A stretch of DNA of 64,000 nucleotides from Ollibium composti (GTDB lineage: Bacteria; Pseudomonadota; Alphaproteobacteria; Rhizobiales; Rhizobiaceae), in NCBI RefSeq assembly GCF_004801285.1, contig NZ_SSNY01000002.1, positions 186,001 through 250,000 on the forward strand, in the 5' to 3' direction. Positions 37,263 through 46,174 of the stretch are shown here, in pieces (within the stretch, counting starts at the first letter, position 1; each line of letters starts with the position of its first letter). Under the pieces are notes generated by a model. That model did no database searches. It was not told where the DNA came from and was given only the letters and a program-made list of their open reading frames with translations. The position numbers and the translations under genes are program-made.

Positions 37263-38878
37263 CCCTCCGCGCGCAGGCGAAAACGCTGGATCTTGCCGGT
37301 CTGCGTCTTCGGCAGGGCGTCGACGAACTTGACCGAGCGGGGATATTTGTAGGGCGCGATGGTCGCCTTGACGTGGTCCTGCAGCAATTTGACCATCAGC
37401 GCATCGCCGACAGCGCCCTTGGCGAGCACGACATAAGCCTCGACGATCTGGCCGCGGTCGGCGTCGGCAGCGCCGATGACGGCGCATTCGGCCACCGCTT
37501 CATGGGCGAGAAGGGCGGCTTCCACTTCCGGCCCTGCGATGTTGTAGCCGGCCGAGACGATCATGTCGTCCGAGCGGGCGGCGAAATGGAAGAAGCCGTC
37601 CTCGTCCTGGTAGAAGGAATCGCCGGTCAGGTTCCAGCCGTCGCGCACGTAGTTCATTTGCCGGTCGTCGGCCATGTAGCGGCAGCCGGTCGGCCCGCGC
37701 ACCGCCAGCCTGCCGACCGTGCCGCGCGGCACTTCGTTCATCTCCTCGTCGACGATGCGCGCCTCGTAGCCGCCGACCGGCTTGCCGGTCGAGGCCGGCT
37801 TCATGTCCTCGAAGCGGTTGGAGATGAAGATGTGCAGCATCTCGGTGGCGCCGATGCCGTCGAGGATCGGCTTGCCGGTCTTTTCCACCCATTCCTCGAA
37901 CACCGGGCCGGGCAGCGTCTCGCCGGCCGAGACGGCGACGCGCAGCGACGACAGGTCGGCGCCCTCGTCCATCGCCTTCATCATCGCCCGGTAGGCGGTC
38001 GGCGCGGTGAAGGAAATCGTCGCCTTGTAGGTCTCGATGATCTCGATCATGTTCGGCGGCGAGGCGTTTTCGAGCAGCGTCGCGGTGGCGCCGAAGCGCA
38101 GCGGGAAAATCGCCAGCCCGCCGAGGCCGAAGGTGAAGGCGAGCGGCGGCGAGCCGACGAACACGTCGTCGGGCGTGACGCCGAGGACTTCCTTCGCATA
38201 GCCGTCGGCGATGATGAGCAGGTCGCGATGGAAATGCATGGTCGCCTTCGGCACGCCGGTCGTGCCGGAAGTGAAGCCGAGCAGGGCGACGTCGTCGCGG
38301 CCGGTCTTGACCGCTTCGAAGCGCACGGACTTGGAGAGCGCGATGCGGTCCAGTTCGGCGTCGTGGTTGGCGGTGCCGTCGAAACCGATGACCTTCTTGA
38401 GGAAGGCGCTGTCCTTGGCGCAGGCGACCATCTCATCCATCAGCCGCGTGTCGCACAGCGCCAGCGAAATCTCGGCCTTGTCGACGATCTTCGACAGTTC
38501 GCCGGCGCGCAGCATCGGCATGGTGTTGACCACCACCGCGCCGGCCTTGGTGGCGGCCAGCCAGCAGGCCACCATGGCCGGGTTGTTGGCCGAGCGGATG
38601 AGTATCCGGTTGCCCGGCCTGACGCCGTAGTCCTCGACCAGCGCATGCGCCAGTCGGTTGGTCCAGTCCGACAGTTCCTTGTAGGTGCGCCGCCGTCCGT
38701 TGCCGATCAGCGCCGTGTGGTCGCCGAAGCCCTTGTCGACCATGCGGTCGGTCAGCTCGACGCCTGCGTTGAGATGGTCGGGATACTGGAAGCCGTCGAG
38801 CAGGAAGGCCGGCCACTGGTCTGCCGGCGGCAGGTTGTCACGCGTGAAGGTGTCGGTATGCGCTGACGGTCCAAGCAT
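37259..38878 (-). CDS. Benzoate/2-aminobenzoate-CoA ligase family protein
   Basis: 539-residue acyl-adenylate-forming enzyme. Phosphate loop [17 protein letters not shown] near residue 198, A5-type motif [25 protein letters not shown], and C-terminal catalytic Lys in [15 protein letters not shown]. The sequence pattern and the kynurenine genes around it favour anthranilate (2-aminobenzoate) as substrate, giving 2-aminobenzoyl-CoA. No 2-aminobenzoyl-CoA monooxygenase/reductase gene is present in this window. First gene of a two-gene operon, coupled to kynA by a 4-base overlap. Confidence 0.85.
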   Translation of the reverse strand: MLGPSAHTDTFTRDNLPPADQWPAFLLDGFQYPDHLNAGVELTDRMVDKGFGDHTALIGNGRRRTYKELSDWTNRLAHALVEDYGVRPGNRILIRSANNPAMVACWLAATKAGAVVVNTMPMLRAGELSKIVDKAEISLALCDTRLMDEMVACAKDSAFLKKVIGFDGTANHDAELDRIALSKSVRFEAVKTGRDDVALLGFTSGTTGVPKATMHFHRDLLIIADGYAKEVLGVTPDDVFVGSPPLAFTFGLGGLAIFPLRFGATATLLENASPPNMIEIIETYKATISFTAPTAYRAMMKAMDEGADLSSLRVAVSAGETLPGPVFEEWVEKTGKPILDGIGATEMLHIFISNRFEDMKPASTGKPVGGYEARIVDEEMNEVPRGTVGRLAVRGPTGCRYMADDRQMNYVRDGWNLTGDSFYQDEDGFFHFAARSDDMIVSAGYNIAGPEVEAALLAHEAVAECAVIGAADADRGQIVEAYVVLAKGAVGDALMVKLLQDHVKATIAPYKYPRSVKFVDALPKTQTGKIQRFRLRAEG

Positions 38879-39185
38879 TCTGCGGTTGCCCTTGTCGATC
38901 CGGTCACGGCATCAGTATGCCGGTTCCTGGGAAAATGTCTTGCGTGAAGAGGTGCGGGGCCGCTCGCATCCGGCTCGGAAGGCCGGGAAACGGCGCCTTG
39001 TGAAGGCAAAGGGCGCCGTCGGTCTGTCTTGCGGGTGACACAGCCAAACCTCCCACTCGGCTGATCGCCGACCATCGCACCGCAACCGTGTTATTTCAAG
39101 CATAAAGTTTTTCGCCGTGGCGCATTGACGGCCCCGCGCAGGCCGTTCATTGCTGCCGTGTTGCGATGCCGAAGGGAGGACGCCG
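38879..39185. other. 307-base divergent intergenic region
   Basis: Separates the CoA ligase from the formamidase gene. It contains an 8-base inverted repeat ACGGCGCC...GGCGCCGT at about 38989-39019 and an AT-rich patch (TTATTTCAAGCATAAAG near 39092) that could hold a promoter. No gene is supported. Confidence 0.4.
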
Positions 39186-40013
39186 GTGCTCGAACGACAG
39201 ATCAGCGATTGGGACGACGCCTACGCCAACAGCCCCCATATCGTCGGCAGCGAGGACCTGCCCGATCTCTGGGCAAGGCAGGCGAAGACCTTTCGCGACG
39301 AGCTTGCGGCGGCAGGCCGCGCCAGGCTGGACATCGCCTATGGGTCCGGCGAGCGCAACCGCCTCGACCTGTTCCTGCCGCAGGGCACGCCCGCCGGCCT
39401 CGCCGTCTTTATCCATGGCGGTTACTGGATGGCGTTCGACAAGGGCTCGTGGTCGCATCTGGCGCGCGGTGCCGTGGAGCGCGGCTATGCGGTGGCCATG
39501 CCCTCCTATACGCTGTGCCCCGATGCGCGGATCGCCGACATCTCGCGCGAGGTCGGCGCGGCGATTGCAAAGGCCGCCGACCTCGTGCCCGGCCCGGTCG
39601 TGCTGACCGGCCATTCCGCCGGCGGCCATCTGGCGAGCCGCATGGTCTCGGTCACCACGCCGCTGCCGGCCGCCGTGCAGGCCCGCATCCGCAACACCGT
39701 TTCGATCTCCGGCGTGCACGACCTGCGTCCGCTGATGACGACCGGGATGAACGAAACGCTGCATCTCGACGAGGCCGAGGCGCTGGCCGAAAGCCCGGCC
39801 TTGCTCAGGCCGATGGCCGGCGCCCGCATCACCTGCTGGGTGGGCGGCGGCGAGCGCGGCGAGTTCCTGCGCCAGAACGCGCTGCTGGCCAATGTTTGGA
39901 CCGGTCTCGGCGCCACGACCACCGCCGTGGTCGAGCCCGACCGGCATCATTTCAGCGTCATCGAAGGTCTTGCCGATCCGGATCACGCCCTGACGCGCAC
40001 GCTGCTGGGGTGA
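39186..40013 (+). CDS. Kynurenine formamidase, HGGYW alpha/beta-hydrolase type
   Basis: Hydrolyses N-formylkynurenine to kynurenine, the step between kynA and kynU. 275 residues. The oxyanion motif HGGYW near residue 77 is the mark of animal-type (AFMID) formamidases; the nucleophile lies in LTGHSAGGHLASRM near residue 143; the catalytic His in DRHHFSVIEGL near residue 255. This differs from the metal-dependent bacterial KynB. The GTG at 39186 is chosen because AGGGAGGA lies at ideal spacing. Assignment rests on motif plus context. Confidence 0.85.
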   Translation: MLERQISDWDDAYANSPHIVGSEDLPDLWARQAKTFRDELAAAGRARLDIAYGSGERNRLDLFLPQGTPAGLAVFIHGGYWMAFDKGSWSHLARGAVERGYAVAMPSYTLCPDARIADISREVGAAIAKAADLVPGPVVLTGHSAGGHLASRMVSVTTPLPAAVQARIRNTVSISGVHDLRPLMTTGMNETLHLDEAEALAESPALLRPMAGARITCWVGGGERGEFLRQNALLANVWTGLGATTTAVVEPDRHHFSVIEGLADPDHALTRTLLG

Positions 40014-40031
40014 GAAAGGCGCAAGGCGCTG

Positions 40032-40163
40032 CCCCCTCTCCGTCGCCGCTTCGCGGCGCCACCTCTCCCCCGGTCCGGGGGAGAGGATGGGAGCCAAGCT
40101 GGACGCCTATCCTCTCCCCCACGAAGTGGGGGAGAGGTGTCCGCGAAGCGGACGGAGAGGGGG
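40032..40163. repeat. Intergenic palindromic repeat, class C
   Basis: Termini CCCCCTCTCCGTC and GACGGAGAGGGGG; left hairpin CGCC-GCTTCGC-GGCG, right hairpin TCCGCGAAGCGGA. Between the convergent formamidase and carboxypeptidase-like genes. Confidence 0.9.
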
Positions 40164-40223
40164 CAGCGCCCTACGCGATAGCATTACTCTCGAGAGGGAA
40201 ATGGATGCTGAAGCGCGCCGGCG

Positions 40224-41123
40224 TCAGTACGCCGCCGCGGCGGCCCCTTGGTCCGAAAACACCAGTTCCGTCCTGCCGCCCGACGGCGATAGCGCGCGTT
40301 GCAGCAGGGCCTCGGCATGGTCGTTGCGCTGGCGGGCGCTGTCGGCGCCCATCACCACCACGACGATCTGCCGGCCGTCGGCATTGTAGGAGGTGACGAT
40401 GTTGAAGCCGGAGGCGCGGATGTAGCCGGTCTTGATGCCGTCGACGCCGCGCACCCGGCCGAGCATGTCGTTGTGGCCGCGCACCAGCCTACCGCGGAAC
40501 ATGAAGTCGGTGGCGGAGAAATAGGAGTAGTATTGCGGGAAGTGCTTGCGCAACGCCATGCCGAGCACCGCCATGTCGCGCGCCGTCGTGTGCTGGCCGT
40601 CGTCGGGCAGGCCGGAGGCGTTGCGGAAGACGGTGGCGCGCATGCCGATCCGCCGCGCCTTGTCGGTCATGGCGGCGGCGAAAGCCTCCTCCGAGCCGGC
40701 GAGATATTCGCCCACCGCCACCGCGACGTCGTTGGCGGATTTCACCACCAGCGCGCGGATGGCGGAATCGACGTCGATCGTCTCGCCGGGCTTGAAGCGC
40801 AGCTTGGTCGGCGGCTGCGAGGCGGCATGCGCCGAGACGGGGATTTGCGTGTCCCGGGTGACGCGTCCGCTCTCCAGCGCATCGAACAACAGGTAGAGCG
40901 TCATCATCTTGGTCAGCGAGGCGGGATAGCGCGGCTGGGTCGAGTTGGCCTCGAACAGCGTCTTGCCGGTCCTGGCGTCGACCACGATGGCGGCGTATTT
41001 CTGCGGCGGCGCGGGCACGGCAAGCACGCGCTCGGGCGGCGTGGCGGCGGTACAGCCGGCCAGGAAGACCAGGACGAGGAGGGCCGCGAGGCTTCGGCGG
41101 GCGAGCAGGCTCAGGATCGGCAA
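40224..41123 (-). CDS. D-alanyl-D-alanine carboxypeptidase-like lipoprotein (peptidase S11)
   Basis: 299 residues. The N-terminal LLVLVFLAGC is a lipobox, so the protein should be lipid-anchored in the periplasm. The penicillin-binding triad is complete: Ser69-x-x-Lys72 in PASLTKMM, Ser-x-Asn in VKSANDVAV, and KTG in GIKTGYIRASG. It should trim peptidoglycan pentapeptides. Shorter than DacA of E. coli (about 400 residues), lacking the C-terminal beta domain and membrane anchor. The start is a TTG at 41123 with a weak ribosome binding site; no ATG precedes the signal peptide. Confidence 0.88.
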   Translation of the reverse strand: MPILSLLARRSLAALLVLVFLAGCTAATPPERVLAVPAPPQKYAAIVVDARTGKTLFEANSTQPRYPASLTKMMTLYLLFDALESGRVTRDTQIPVSAHAASQPPTKLRFKPGETIDVDSAIRALVVKSANDVAVAVGEYLAGSEEAFAAAMTDKARRIGMRATVFRNASGLPDDGQHTTARDMAVLGMALRKHFPQYYSYFSATDFMFRGRLVRGHNDMLGRVRGVDGIKTGYIRASGFNIVTSYNADGRQIVVVVMGADSARQRNDHAEALLQRALSPSGGRTELVFSDQGAAAAAY

Positions 41124-41212
41124 GGCTGGCTTTTCTGACGGAACGTTGACGAACTTCCCTCTAGCCTAAGCCAATCCCCGCGTCCATTTGGTTAATGTGG
41201 CGCACGCTTCGG

Positions 41213-41346
41213 CCCCACTCCGTCCCGGCTTCGCGGGCCACCTCTCCCCCGTTCGACGGGGGAGAGGAAAGACGGCAGCGATCTTGGCGCCCTTCCTCTC
41301 CTCCAGGCAGGGGGAGAGGTGGCTTGCGAAGCAAGACGGAGTGGGG
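41213..41346. repeat. Intergenic palindromic repeat, class C
   Basis: Starts CCCCACTCCGTC, ends GACGGAGTGGGG; left hairpin CCCGGCTTCGCGGG, right TTGCGAAGCAA. It takes up the centre of a 311-base gap; the remainder (41124-41212 and 41347-41434) shows only the ribosome binding site of the next gene. Confidence 0.88.
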
Positions 41347-41434
41347 GGTGGTTCGGCGCCATGACCGCGTATGACCGGCTTGCACGGCCGTCGCCGAAAG
41401 CGTCTTCTGGCGATCCAGCGATTCGGGAGGAACC

Positions 41435-42535
41435 ATGGACACCGTCACCATCGCGGCGCGCGGCATTTCGGTTTCGCTCGACCTCGCCGTCGGCCATATC
41501 GCCAGAATGGCGGTCGAGGCGGATGGGCGCACCCTCGAACCGCTGCACCGCGCGCCGTGGATCGAGGAGCCGCGCGAGACGCTGCCGCCGGGCCTGCCCG
41601 AAGGCGTCGTCCGCCTTTCGGGCGATTTCCTCTGCGCGCCCTTTTCCGTCGCCGACGTCGAGAAAGCGCCGCTGCACGGCTGGCCGGCGAACAGCGCATG
41701 GGAGGCAGTGGACAGTGCTGCCATCGAAGGCGGCTGGCGCGCGACCTTCCGGCTCGCCCGCACCGTCATGGGCGCGACGGTGGAAAAGACGCTGACTCTG
41801 CGCGACGGCCATCCCTTCCTCTACCAGGAGCATGCCTTCGTCGGCGGGCAAGGCGCCATCTCCGTCGCCCATCATACCATGACGGTGATGAAGGACGGCG
41901 GCCGGCTCGCCTTTTCGCCGAAGCGCGTCGCGGCGACGCCGGCCGACGCGACGGAGCCGGACCCGGCGCGCGGCCGCTACCTGCTCGCCTATCCGGCGCG
42001 CACGCACGATCTCGCAGCCTTCCCGGCGGCGGCCGGCGGCATCGCCGACCTGACGGATTACAGCATGGACCGCCGGCACGAGGATTTCGTCACGCTGGTC
42101 GAGGCCGGTCATGGCGGCCCCGGTTGGACGGCGGTGGCGCGAAGGGCGGAAAAGGATCTCGTCCTGGTGCTGAAGAACCCGGCCGAATTGCCGGTGACGA
42201 TGCTGTGGATCTCCAACGGCGGCCGTGACTATGCGCCGTGGAACGGCCGCCATCGCGGCGTGCTCGGCATCGAGGACGGCCGCGCGGCCATCGGCCATGC
42301 CGCCTCGCTGGGTGACAATTGGCTCAGGCGCGAAGGCGTGCCGACCGCCTTCGACCTCGCCGAAGGCCGCCGCGTCGCCTTCCGGCAGGTCGTCGGCGCC
42401 GTGCCGCTCGACGGCGGCGAGCCGCCGCTGTCGGTGACAGTGCGGCCCCGGCATCTGGAACTGGCCTTCGCCGACGGCGGCACGCGCGACATTCCCCATG
42501 ACGGCAGCTTCCTGCGCGCCGCAGGGGCCGCCTGA
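41435..42535 (+). CDS. Uncharacterised protein, possibly galactose-mutarotase-like fold
   Basis: 366 residues, soluble, no signal peptide. The pattern resembles proteins with an aldose-epimerase-like beta-sandwich: TLTLRDGHPFLYQEHAFVGG, then SVAHHTMTVMKDGGRLAFS, and a late LWISNGGRDYAPWNGRHRG with GIEDG. Sugar binding is therefore possible, but no catalytic residues can be fixed. GGGAGGAACC precedes the ATG. It lies 114 bases upstream of an FrcK-like kinase, on the same strand, which fits a carbohydrate link. Confidence 0.65.
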   Translation: MDTVTIAARGISVSLDLAVGHIARMAVEADGRTLEPLHRAPWIEEPRETLPPGLPEGVVRLSGDFLCAPFSVADVEKAPLHGWPANSAWEAVDSAAIEGGWRATFRLARTVMGATVEKTLTLRDGHPFLYQEHAFVGGQGAISVAHHTMTVMKDGGRLAFSPKRVAATPADATEPDPARGRYLLAYPARTHDLAAFPAAAGGIADLTDYSMDRRHEDFVTLVEAGHGGPGWTAVARRAEKDLVLVLKNPAELPVTMLWISNGGRDYAPWNGRHRGVLGIEDGRAAIGHAASLGDNWLRREGVPTAFDLAEGRRVAFRQVVGAVPLDGGEPPLSVTVRPRHLELAFADGGTRDIPHDGSFLRAAGAA

Positions 42536-42649
42536 CGGGAACCGCCGTTGCCGGCGGGCGTTGGGATGTGCAACCATCCGCCACGGCAACGCATGTGGAA
42601 ACCCGGAGCCTTCCGGCCGCCCTGAAGGCTCGAACCCGAGGCCATCGCC

Positions 42650-43270
42650 ATGTCCGAGATCGCCCATATCGCCGCCACCCTGTTCAAGCGCGCCGGCAAG
42701 GCCTCCCGCTTCGTCGTCGCCATCGCCGGTCCACCGGGATCGGGCAAGTCGACGCTGTCGGCCGCGCTGCACGACGTGCTGGCCGAGCACGGCGCCGAGG
42801 TGGTGCCGATGGACGGCTTCCACTTTGACGACGCCGTGCTCGAACGGCGCGGGCAGCGCGCCCGCAAGGGTGCGCCGGAGACGTTCGACTTCGCCGGTTT
42901 CGAGACGCTTCTGAAGCGCATTCGCGCCGGCGAGCCGGACGTCGCCGTTCCGGTCTTCGACCGTTCGATGGAGCTGTCGCGCGCCGCCGCGGCGATCGTC
43001 GGCGCAAACACCCGCTTCATCCTGGTCGAGGGCAACTACCTGCTGCTAGACGAGGCGCCGTGGTCTCGGCTGGCGCCGCTGTTCGACTTCTCCGTCTTCG
43101 TCGACGTGCCGCGCAACGAGCTGGAATTGCGGTTGCGCCGGCGCTGGTACGAGCACGGCAGGAGCGACGAGGACGCCGCCAACTGGATCGCCTCCAACGA
43201 CATGCCCAACATCGAGCGCGTGCTGACCCGCCGGCGGGCGGCCGACCTGGTCGTCGGCGCCTGGGACTGA
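42650..43270 (+). CDS. FrcK-like P-loop kinase
   Basis: 206 residues of the P-loop kinase family related to uridine kinase and pantothenate kinase. Walker A AGPPGSGKST near residue 27; VVPMDGFHFDDAVLERRG, the substrate loop typical of FrcK/YggC proteins; LVEGNYLLLDEAPW; RRRWYEHGRS lid. FrcK is encoded with the fructose ABC importer frcBCA in Sinorhizobium, but no frcBCA genes are here. The phosphoryl acceptor is unknown. Confidence 0.8.
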   Translation: MSEIAHIAATLFKRAGKASRFVVAIAGPPGSGKSTLSAALHDVLAEHGAEVVPMDGFHFDDAVLERRGQRARKGAPETFDFAGFETLLKRIRAGEPDVAVPVFDRSMELSRAAAAIVGANTRFILVEGNYLLLDEAPWSRLAPLFDFSVFVDVPRNELELRLRRRWYEHGRSDEDAANWIASNDMPNIERVLTRRRAADLVVGAWD

Positions 43271-43340
43271 GCCGCAGGAACCTTGCCGCGCCTCTGCCGT
43301 TATCGGCAAACGGCGATCCTGCCGAACGACGAGGGATGTC

Positions 43341-43733
43341 ATGGCTGCGAATGTGAAGAAGGCCGCGCCGCGTGCCGCCAAGGCAGGGGCCGGCAAAGGA
43401 ACGGGCAAGAGCGCCGGCAAGGCCACCCAGACGCGGGCCGGCGCCGGTCCGGCGGTGGCCGAACGCTCCAAGGACGCCAAGCCGGCCTTCGGCAAGGCCG
43501 CGCCAAAGCGGGTCGTGCCGGCGACCGAGGCCAAGGCTTCCAAGCCGGCGGCGTCGAAAAGCGCCGTCCGCAAGGCCGCTTCCCGTTCTTCCGAAAGCGG
43601 TGACGGTTCCGTCGTCGCCAAGGTGGCGCGGGTCGCCAAGACGACGGCGGCGGTTGCCGTCGGCGCCGTGGTGGCGACGGCAAGGCTTGCTACGCCCTCG
43701 CGCAAGCGCAAGGACGACAAGACGGCCAAGTAG
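43341..43733 (+). CDS. Small Lys/Ala-rich basic protein
   Basis: 130 residues, almost wholly Ala, Lys, Ser, Gly and Arg, such as NVKKAAPRAAKAGAGKGTGK and KPAASKSAVRKAASRS, then a hydrophobic patch KTTAAVAVGAVVATARLA and a basic tail. Composition resembles bacterial histone H1-like or AlgP-type DNA-binding tails, but low complexity makes homology unreliable. GAGGGATGTC precedes the ATG. The opposite strand also has a long open frame here (43046-43729), judged a shadow. Confidence 0.6.
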   Translation: MAANVKKAAPRAAKAGAGKGTGKSAGKATQTRAGAGPAVAERSKDAKPAFGKAAPKRVVPATEAKASKPAASKSAVRKAASRSSESGDGSVVAKVARVAKTTAAVAVGAVVATARLATPSRKRKDDKTAK

Positions 43734-43763
43734 GCGCGCGCCTTCCGTTAGCGTAAGGCGGCG

Positions 43764-44468
43764 TCAGCCCTTCGACGGGATCGTCAGCCCGCGCTGCACC
43801 GCCGGCCGGGCAAGCCCCCGCTCCAGCCATTTCGCGACTGTCGGGAAATCGTCGAAGCCGACGAGGTCGCGCGCCTCGTAGAAGCCGATCAGGTTGCGCA
43901 CCCAGCCCAGCGTCGCCACGTCGGCGATGGTGTAGTCGTCGCCGGCGATCCACGGCCGGCCGGTCAGGCGCGTCTCCAGCACGCCGATCAGCCGCCGCGA
44001 TTCGGTGGCGTAGCGCTCCAGCGGTCGCTTGTCGGCGATCTCGCGGCCGGCGAATTTGTGGAAGAAGCCGACCTGGCCGAAGATCGGCCCGATCGCCGCC
44101 ATCTGGAAGAACACCCACTGGATCGTCTCGTAGCGAAGGGCGGCGTCGGCCGGCAGCAGCTTGCCGGTCTTCTCGGCCAGGTAAAGCAGGATGGCGCCGG
44201 ATTCGAACAGGCCGAACGGCTTGCCGTCAGGACCGTCCGGATCGACGATCGCCGGGATCTTGCCGTTCGGGTTGAGCGCGAGATACTCCGGCGTCCAGGA
44301 TTCGTCCTTGCCGATGTCGACGTAGTGAGGCTCGTAGGGCAGGCCGATCTCCTCCAGCATGATCGACACTTTCACGCCGTTCGGCGTCGGCGCGGAATAA
44401 AGCTGCAGGCGGTCGGGATGCCTGGCCGGCCAGCGCGCGGCGATCGGGAAAGCGGAAAGGTCGGCCAT
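43764..44468 (-). CDS. Glutathione S-transferase, YghU/YfcG type
   Basis: 234 residues. The N-terminal motif LYSAPTPNGVKVSIMLEEIG, with TPNG in place of the usual catalytic Ser/Cys, and NPNGKIPAIVDPDG plus LFESGAILLYLAEKTGK mark the nu-class (YghU/YfcG) glutathione or glutathionyl-hydroquinone-type disulfide reductases. C-terminal helices include WIAGDDYTIADVATLGWV. CAGGAG precedes the ATG. Likely a monocistronic cytosolic enzyme. Confidence 0.9.
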   Translation of the reverse strand: MADLSAFPIAARWPARHPDRLQLYSAPTPNGVKVSIMLEEIGLPYEPHYVDIGKDESWTPEYLALNPNGKIPAIVDPDGPDGKPFGLFESGAILLYLAEKTGKLLPADAALRYETIQWVFFQMAAIGPIFGQVGFFHKFAGREIADKRPLERYATESRRLIGVLETRLTGRPWIAGDDYTIADVATLGWVRNLIGFYEARDLVGFDDFPTVAKWLERGLARPAVQRGLTIPSKG

Positions 44469-44560
44469 TGGGAAAACTCCTGAAGAGGGTGCGCAGGAAT
44501 GCGGGGAGGGCGAACTTTAGGTAAATCCGCGCGCCGTCTCCTGCAACGGATGCGCCGCCC

Positions 44561-45769
44561 TCAGACCGCCTTGAAGGCCAGCACCGCGTTGGTGCCGCCG
44601 AAGGCAAAGGCGTTGGAGAGTGCTGCCCGCACAGGGCGCTCGCGCGCCACGTTGGGCGTGACGTCGAGGTCGCAGTCCGGGTCCGGCTCGCGATAGTTCG
44701 CCGTCGGCGGCACCAGCCCCTCGCGGATCGCCATGACGCAGGCGATCATTTCCAGCGCGCCGGATGCGCCTAGGCAGTGGGCGTGCATGGATTTGGTCGA
44801 GGAGACGGACAGGCTGTAGGCATGCTTGCCGAAGGCGCGCTTGATGGCCTGCGTCTCGATCTGGTCGTTGGCCTTGGTGCCGGTGCCGTGGGCGTTGAGG
44901 TAGTCGACATCCTCCGGATTGAGGCCGGCGTCCCTGAGGCAGGCGCGCATCGCCTGCTCGGGGCCTTCGACGGTCGGCGCCACGATGTCGGATGCATCGG
45001 CCGTAAGCCCGACGCCGGCGAGTTCGGCAAGGATGGTGGCGCCGCGCGCCGTTGCATGCTCGTAGCTTTCCAGCACCGCCATGCCGGCGCCTTCGCCGAG
45101 CGACAGGCCCTGGCGATCGGCGGAAAAGGGACGGCAGGTGTCGGGCGCCAGCACGCGCAGTGCCTCCCAGCCCTTCATGACACCCCACACCAGCGGCGCG
45201 TCGCTGCCGCCGGCCAGCATCACGTCGGCGCGGCCGGCGCGGATCTGGTCCACCGCCGAGGCGATGGCATGATTGGCCGAAGCGCAGGCCGAGGTGACGC
45301 CGAAGACCGGGCCGCGCAGGCCGAGCGCCATCGAGACCTGGCCCGCCGCAGCACCCGGCATCACCTTCGGCACGGTGAAGATGCCGGCGCGGTTGCGGCC
45401 TTCCGTCAGGATCGCGCGGTAGTTCTCCTCGATCGCCTCCCAGCCGCAGACGCCGACCCCGACGGTGGCGCCCATGCGGTGGCCCTCCACCCTGCCGGGC
45501 TCCAGTCCCGAGTTTTCGAGGGCCTCGCGGGCGGCGAGCACGGCCAGCAGGCTGAAGCGGTCCATCGACACGGTCTGCTTCCGGTCCAGCCCATGCTCCG
45601 GCAGGGCCTTGATCTCGCAGCCGGTGCGGACCTTGATGTCATGCAGGGACTGGTTCTCGATCGGCCCGATGGCCGAGCGGCCAGCGCGCATTTCCTGCCA
45701 GATGGCCCCGGCGCTGCTACCCAGGCCGCAGATGCCGCCCAGCCCGGTGATGACGACGCGTGCGGCCAT
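44561..45769 (-). CDS. Beta-ketoacyl-ACP synthase, NodE-like
   Basis: 402-residue KAS II-type condensing enzyme. Catalytic Cys162 in [11 protein letters not shown], His294 in [12 protein letters not shown], Lys326 and His331 in [16 protein letters not shown]. Nine bases downstream of an acyl carrier protein resembling NodF, so the pair recalls NodF/NodE, which build unusual acyl chains for Nod factors. No nodABC genes are in the window, so the product is more likely a special lipid or envelope acyl group. No ribosome binding site of its own; translation may be coupled to the carrier gene. Confidence 0.85.
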   Translation of the reverse strand: MAARVVITGLGGICGLGSSAGAIWQEMRAGRSAIGPIENQSLHDIKVRTGCEIKALPEHGLDRKQTVSMDRFSLLAVLAAREALENSGLEPGRVEGHRMGATVGVGVCGWEAIEENYRAILTEGRNRAGIFTVPKVMPGAAAGQVSMALGLRGPVFGVTSACASANHAIASAVDQIRAGRADVMLAGGSDAPLVWGVMKGWEALRVLAPDTCRPFSADRQGLSLGEGAGMAVLESYEHATARGATILAELAGVGLTADASDIVAPTVEGPEQAMRACLRDAGLNPEDVDYLNAHGTGTKANDQIETQAIKRAFGKHAYSLSVSSTKSMHAHCLGASGALEMIACVMAIREGLVPPTANYREPDPDCDLDVTPNVARERPVRAALSNAFAFGGTNAVLAFKAV

Positions 45770-45778
45770 GGAGGACGA

Positions 45779-46036
45779 TCAGGCTTTCTGCTTGGCGATC
45801 AGCGCGCGAACGGCTTCGACGATGTCGCCGACGTTCTTCAGGTTGCTCCAGGCGTCGGAGGTGCTCATCTCGATCTCGATGCCGTAGGCCTCCTCGAGGT
45901 CGAAGATGATCTCCGTCAGTTCAAGCGAGTGGATGCCGAGCGCGGTGAGTTCGGTCTTTTCCGTGATCTCCTCGCCGTCGGGCTCGGCATGAGCCTTGAT
46001 CTTCGCGATGATATCCTGGGCCAGCTCGTCAGCCAT
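45779..46036 (-). CDS. NodF-like acyl carrier protein
   Basis: 85 residues, the size of a dedicated acyl carrier protein. The C-terminal half (DAWSNLKNVGDIVEAVRALI) closely follows NodF. The phosphopantetheine Ser37 is present, but the canonical DSL is HSL (LGIHSLELTEII); the lost Asp normally contacts the phosphopantetheinyl transferase. ATG 46036 has GGGAAGGATGCGT upstream. Sits directly before the NodE-like synthase, its presumed partner. Confidence 0.85.
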   Translation of the reverse strand: MADELAQDIIAKIKAHAEPDGEEITEKTELTALGIHSLELTEIIFDLEEAYGIEIEMSTSDAWSNLKNVGDIVEAVRALIAKQKA

Positions 46037-46174
46037 ACGCATCCTTCCCCATGCCACACGGTGCCCGAAGGCTTGGCCCTGTATAGAAACCGAAACCGCG
46101 GGAGGCAACAAGCCATATCGACAAAGCGGGCGCGTGCTTAATCGTCCGCAACGGCGGATCGCACGGCGGAGACC

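Noticed and set aside
39150..39185. Upstream TTG start for the kynurenine formamidase
   Set aside because: The added residues (LPCCDAEGRTP) overlap a perfect AGGGAGGA ribosome binding site for the GTG at 39186.
43046..43729. A 227-codon minus-strand frame opposite the Lys/Ala-rich protein and the end of the FrcK-like kinase
   Set aside because: It extends into the antisense of a certain gene; the plus-strand frame at 43341 has a ribosome binding site and a plausible basic composition.
44561..46036. NodF/NodE-like genes as evidence of a symbiosis island
   Set aside because: No nodABC, nif or fix genes, no recognisable nod box, and ordinary chromosomal neighbours.
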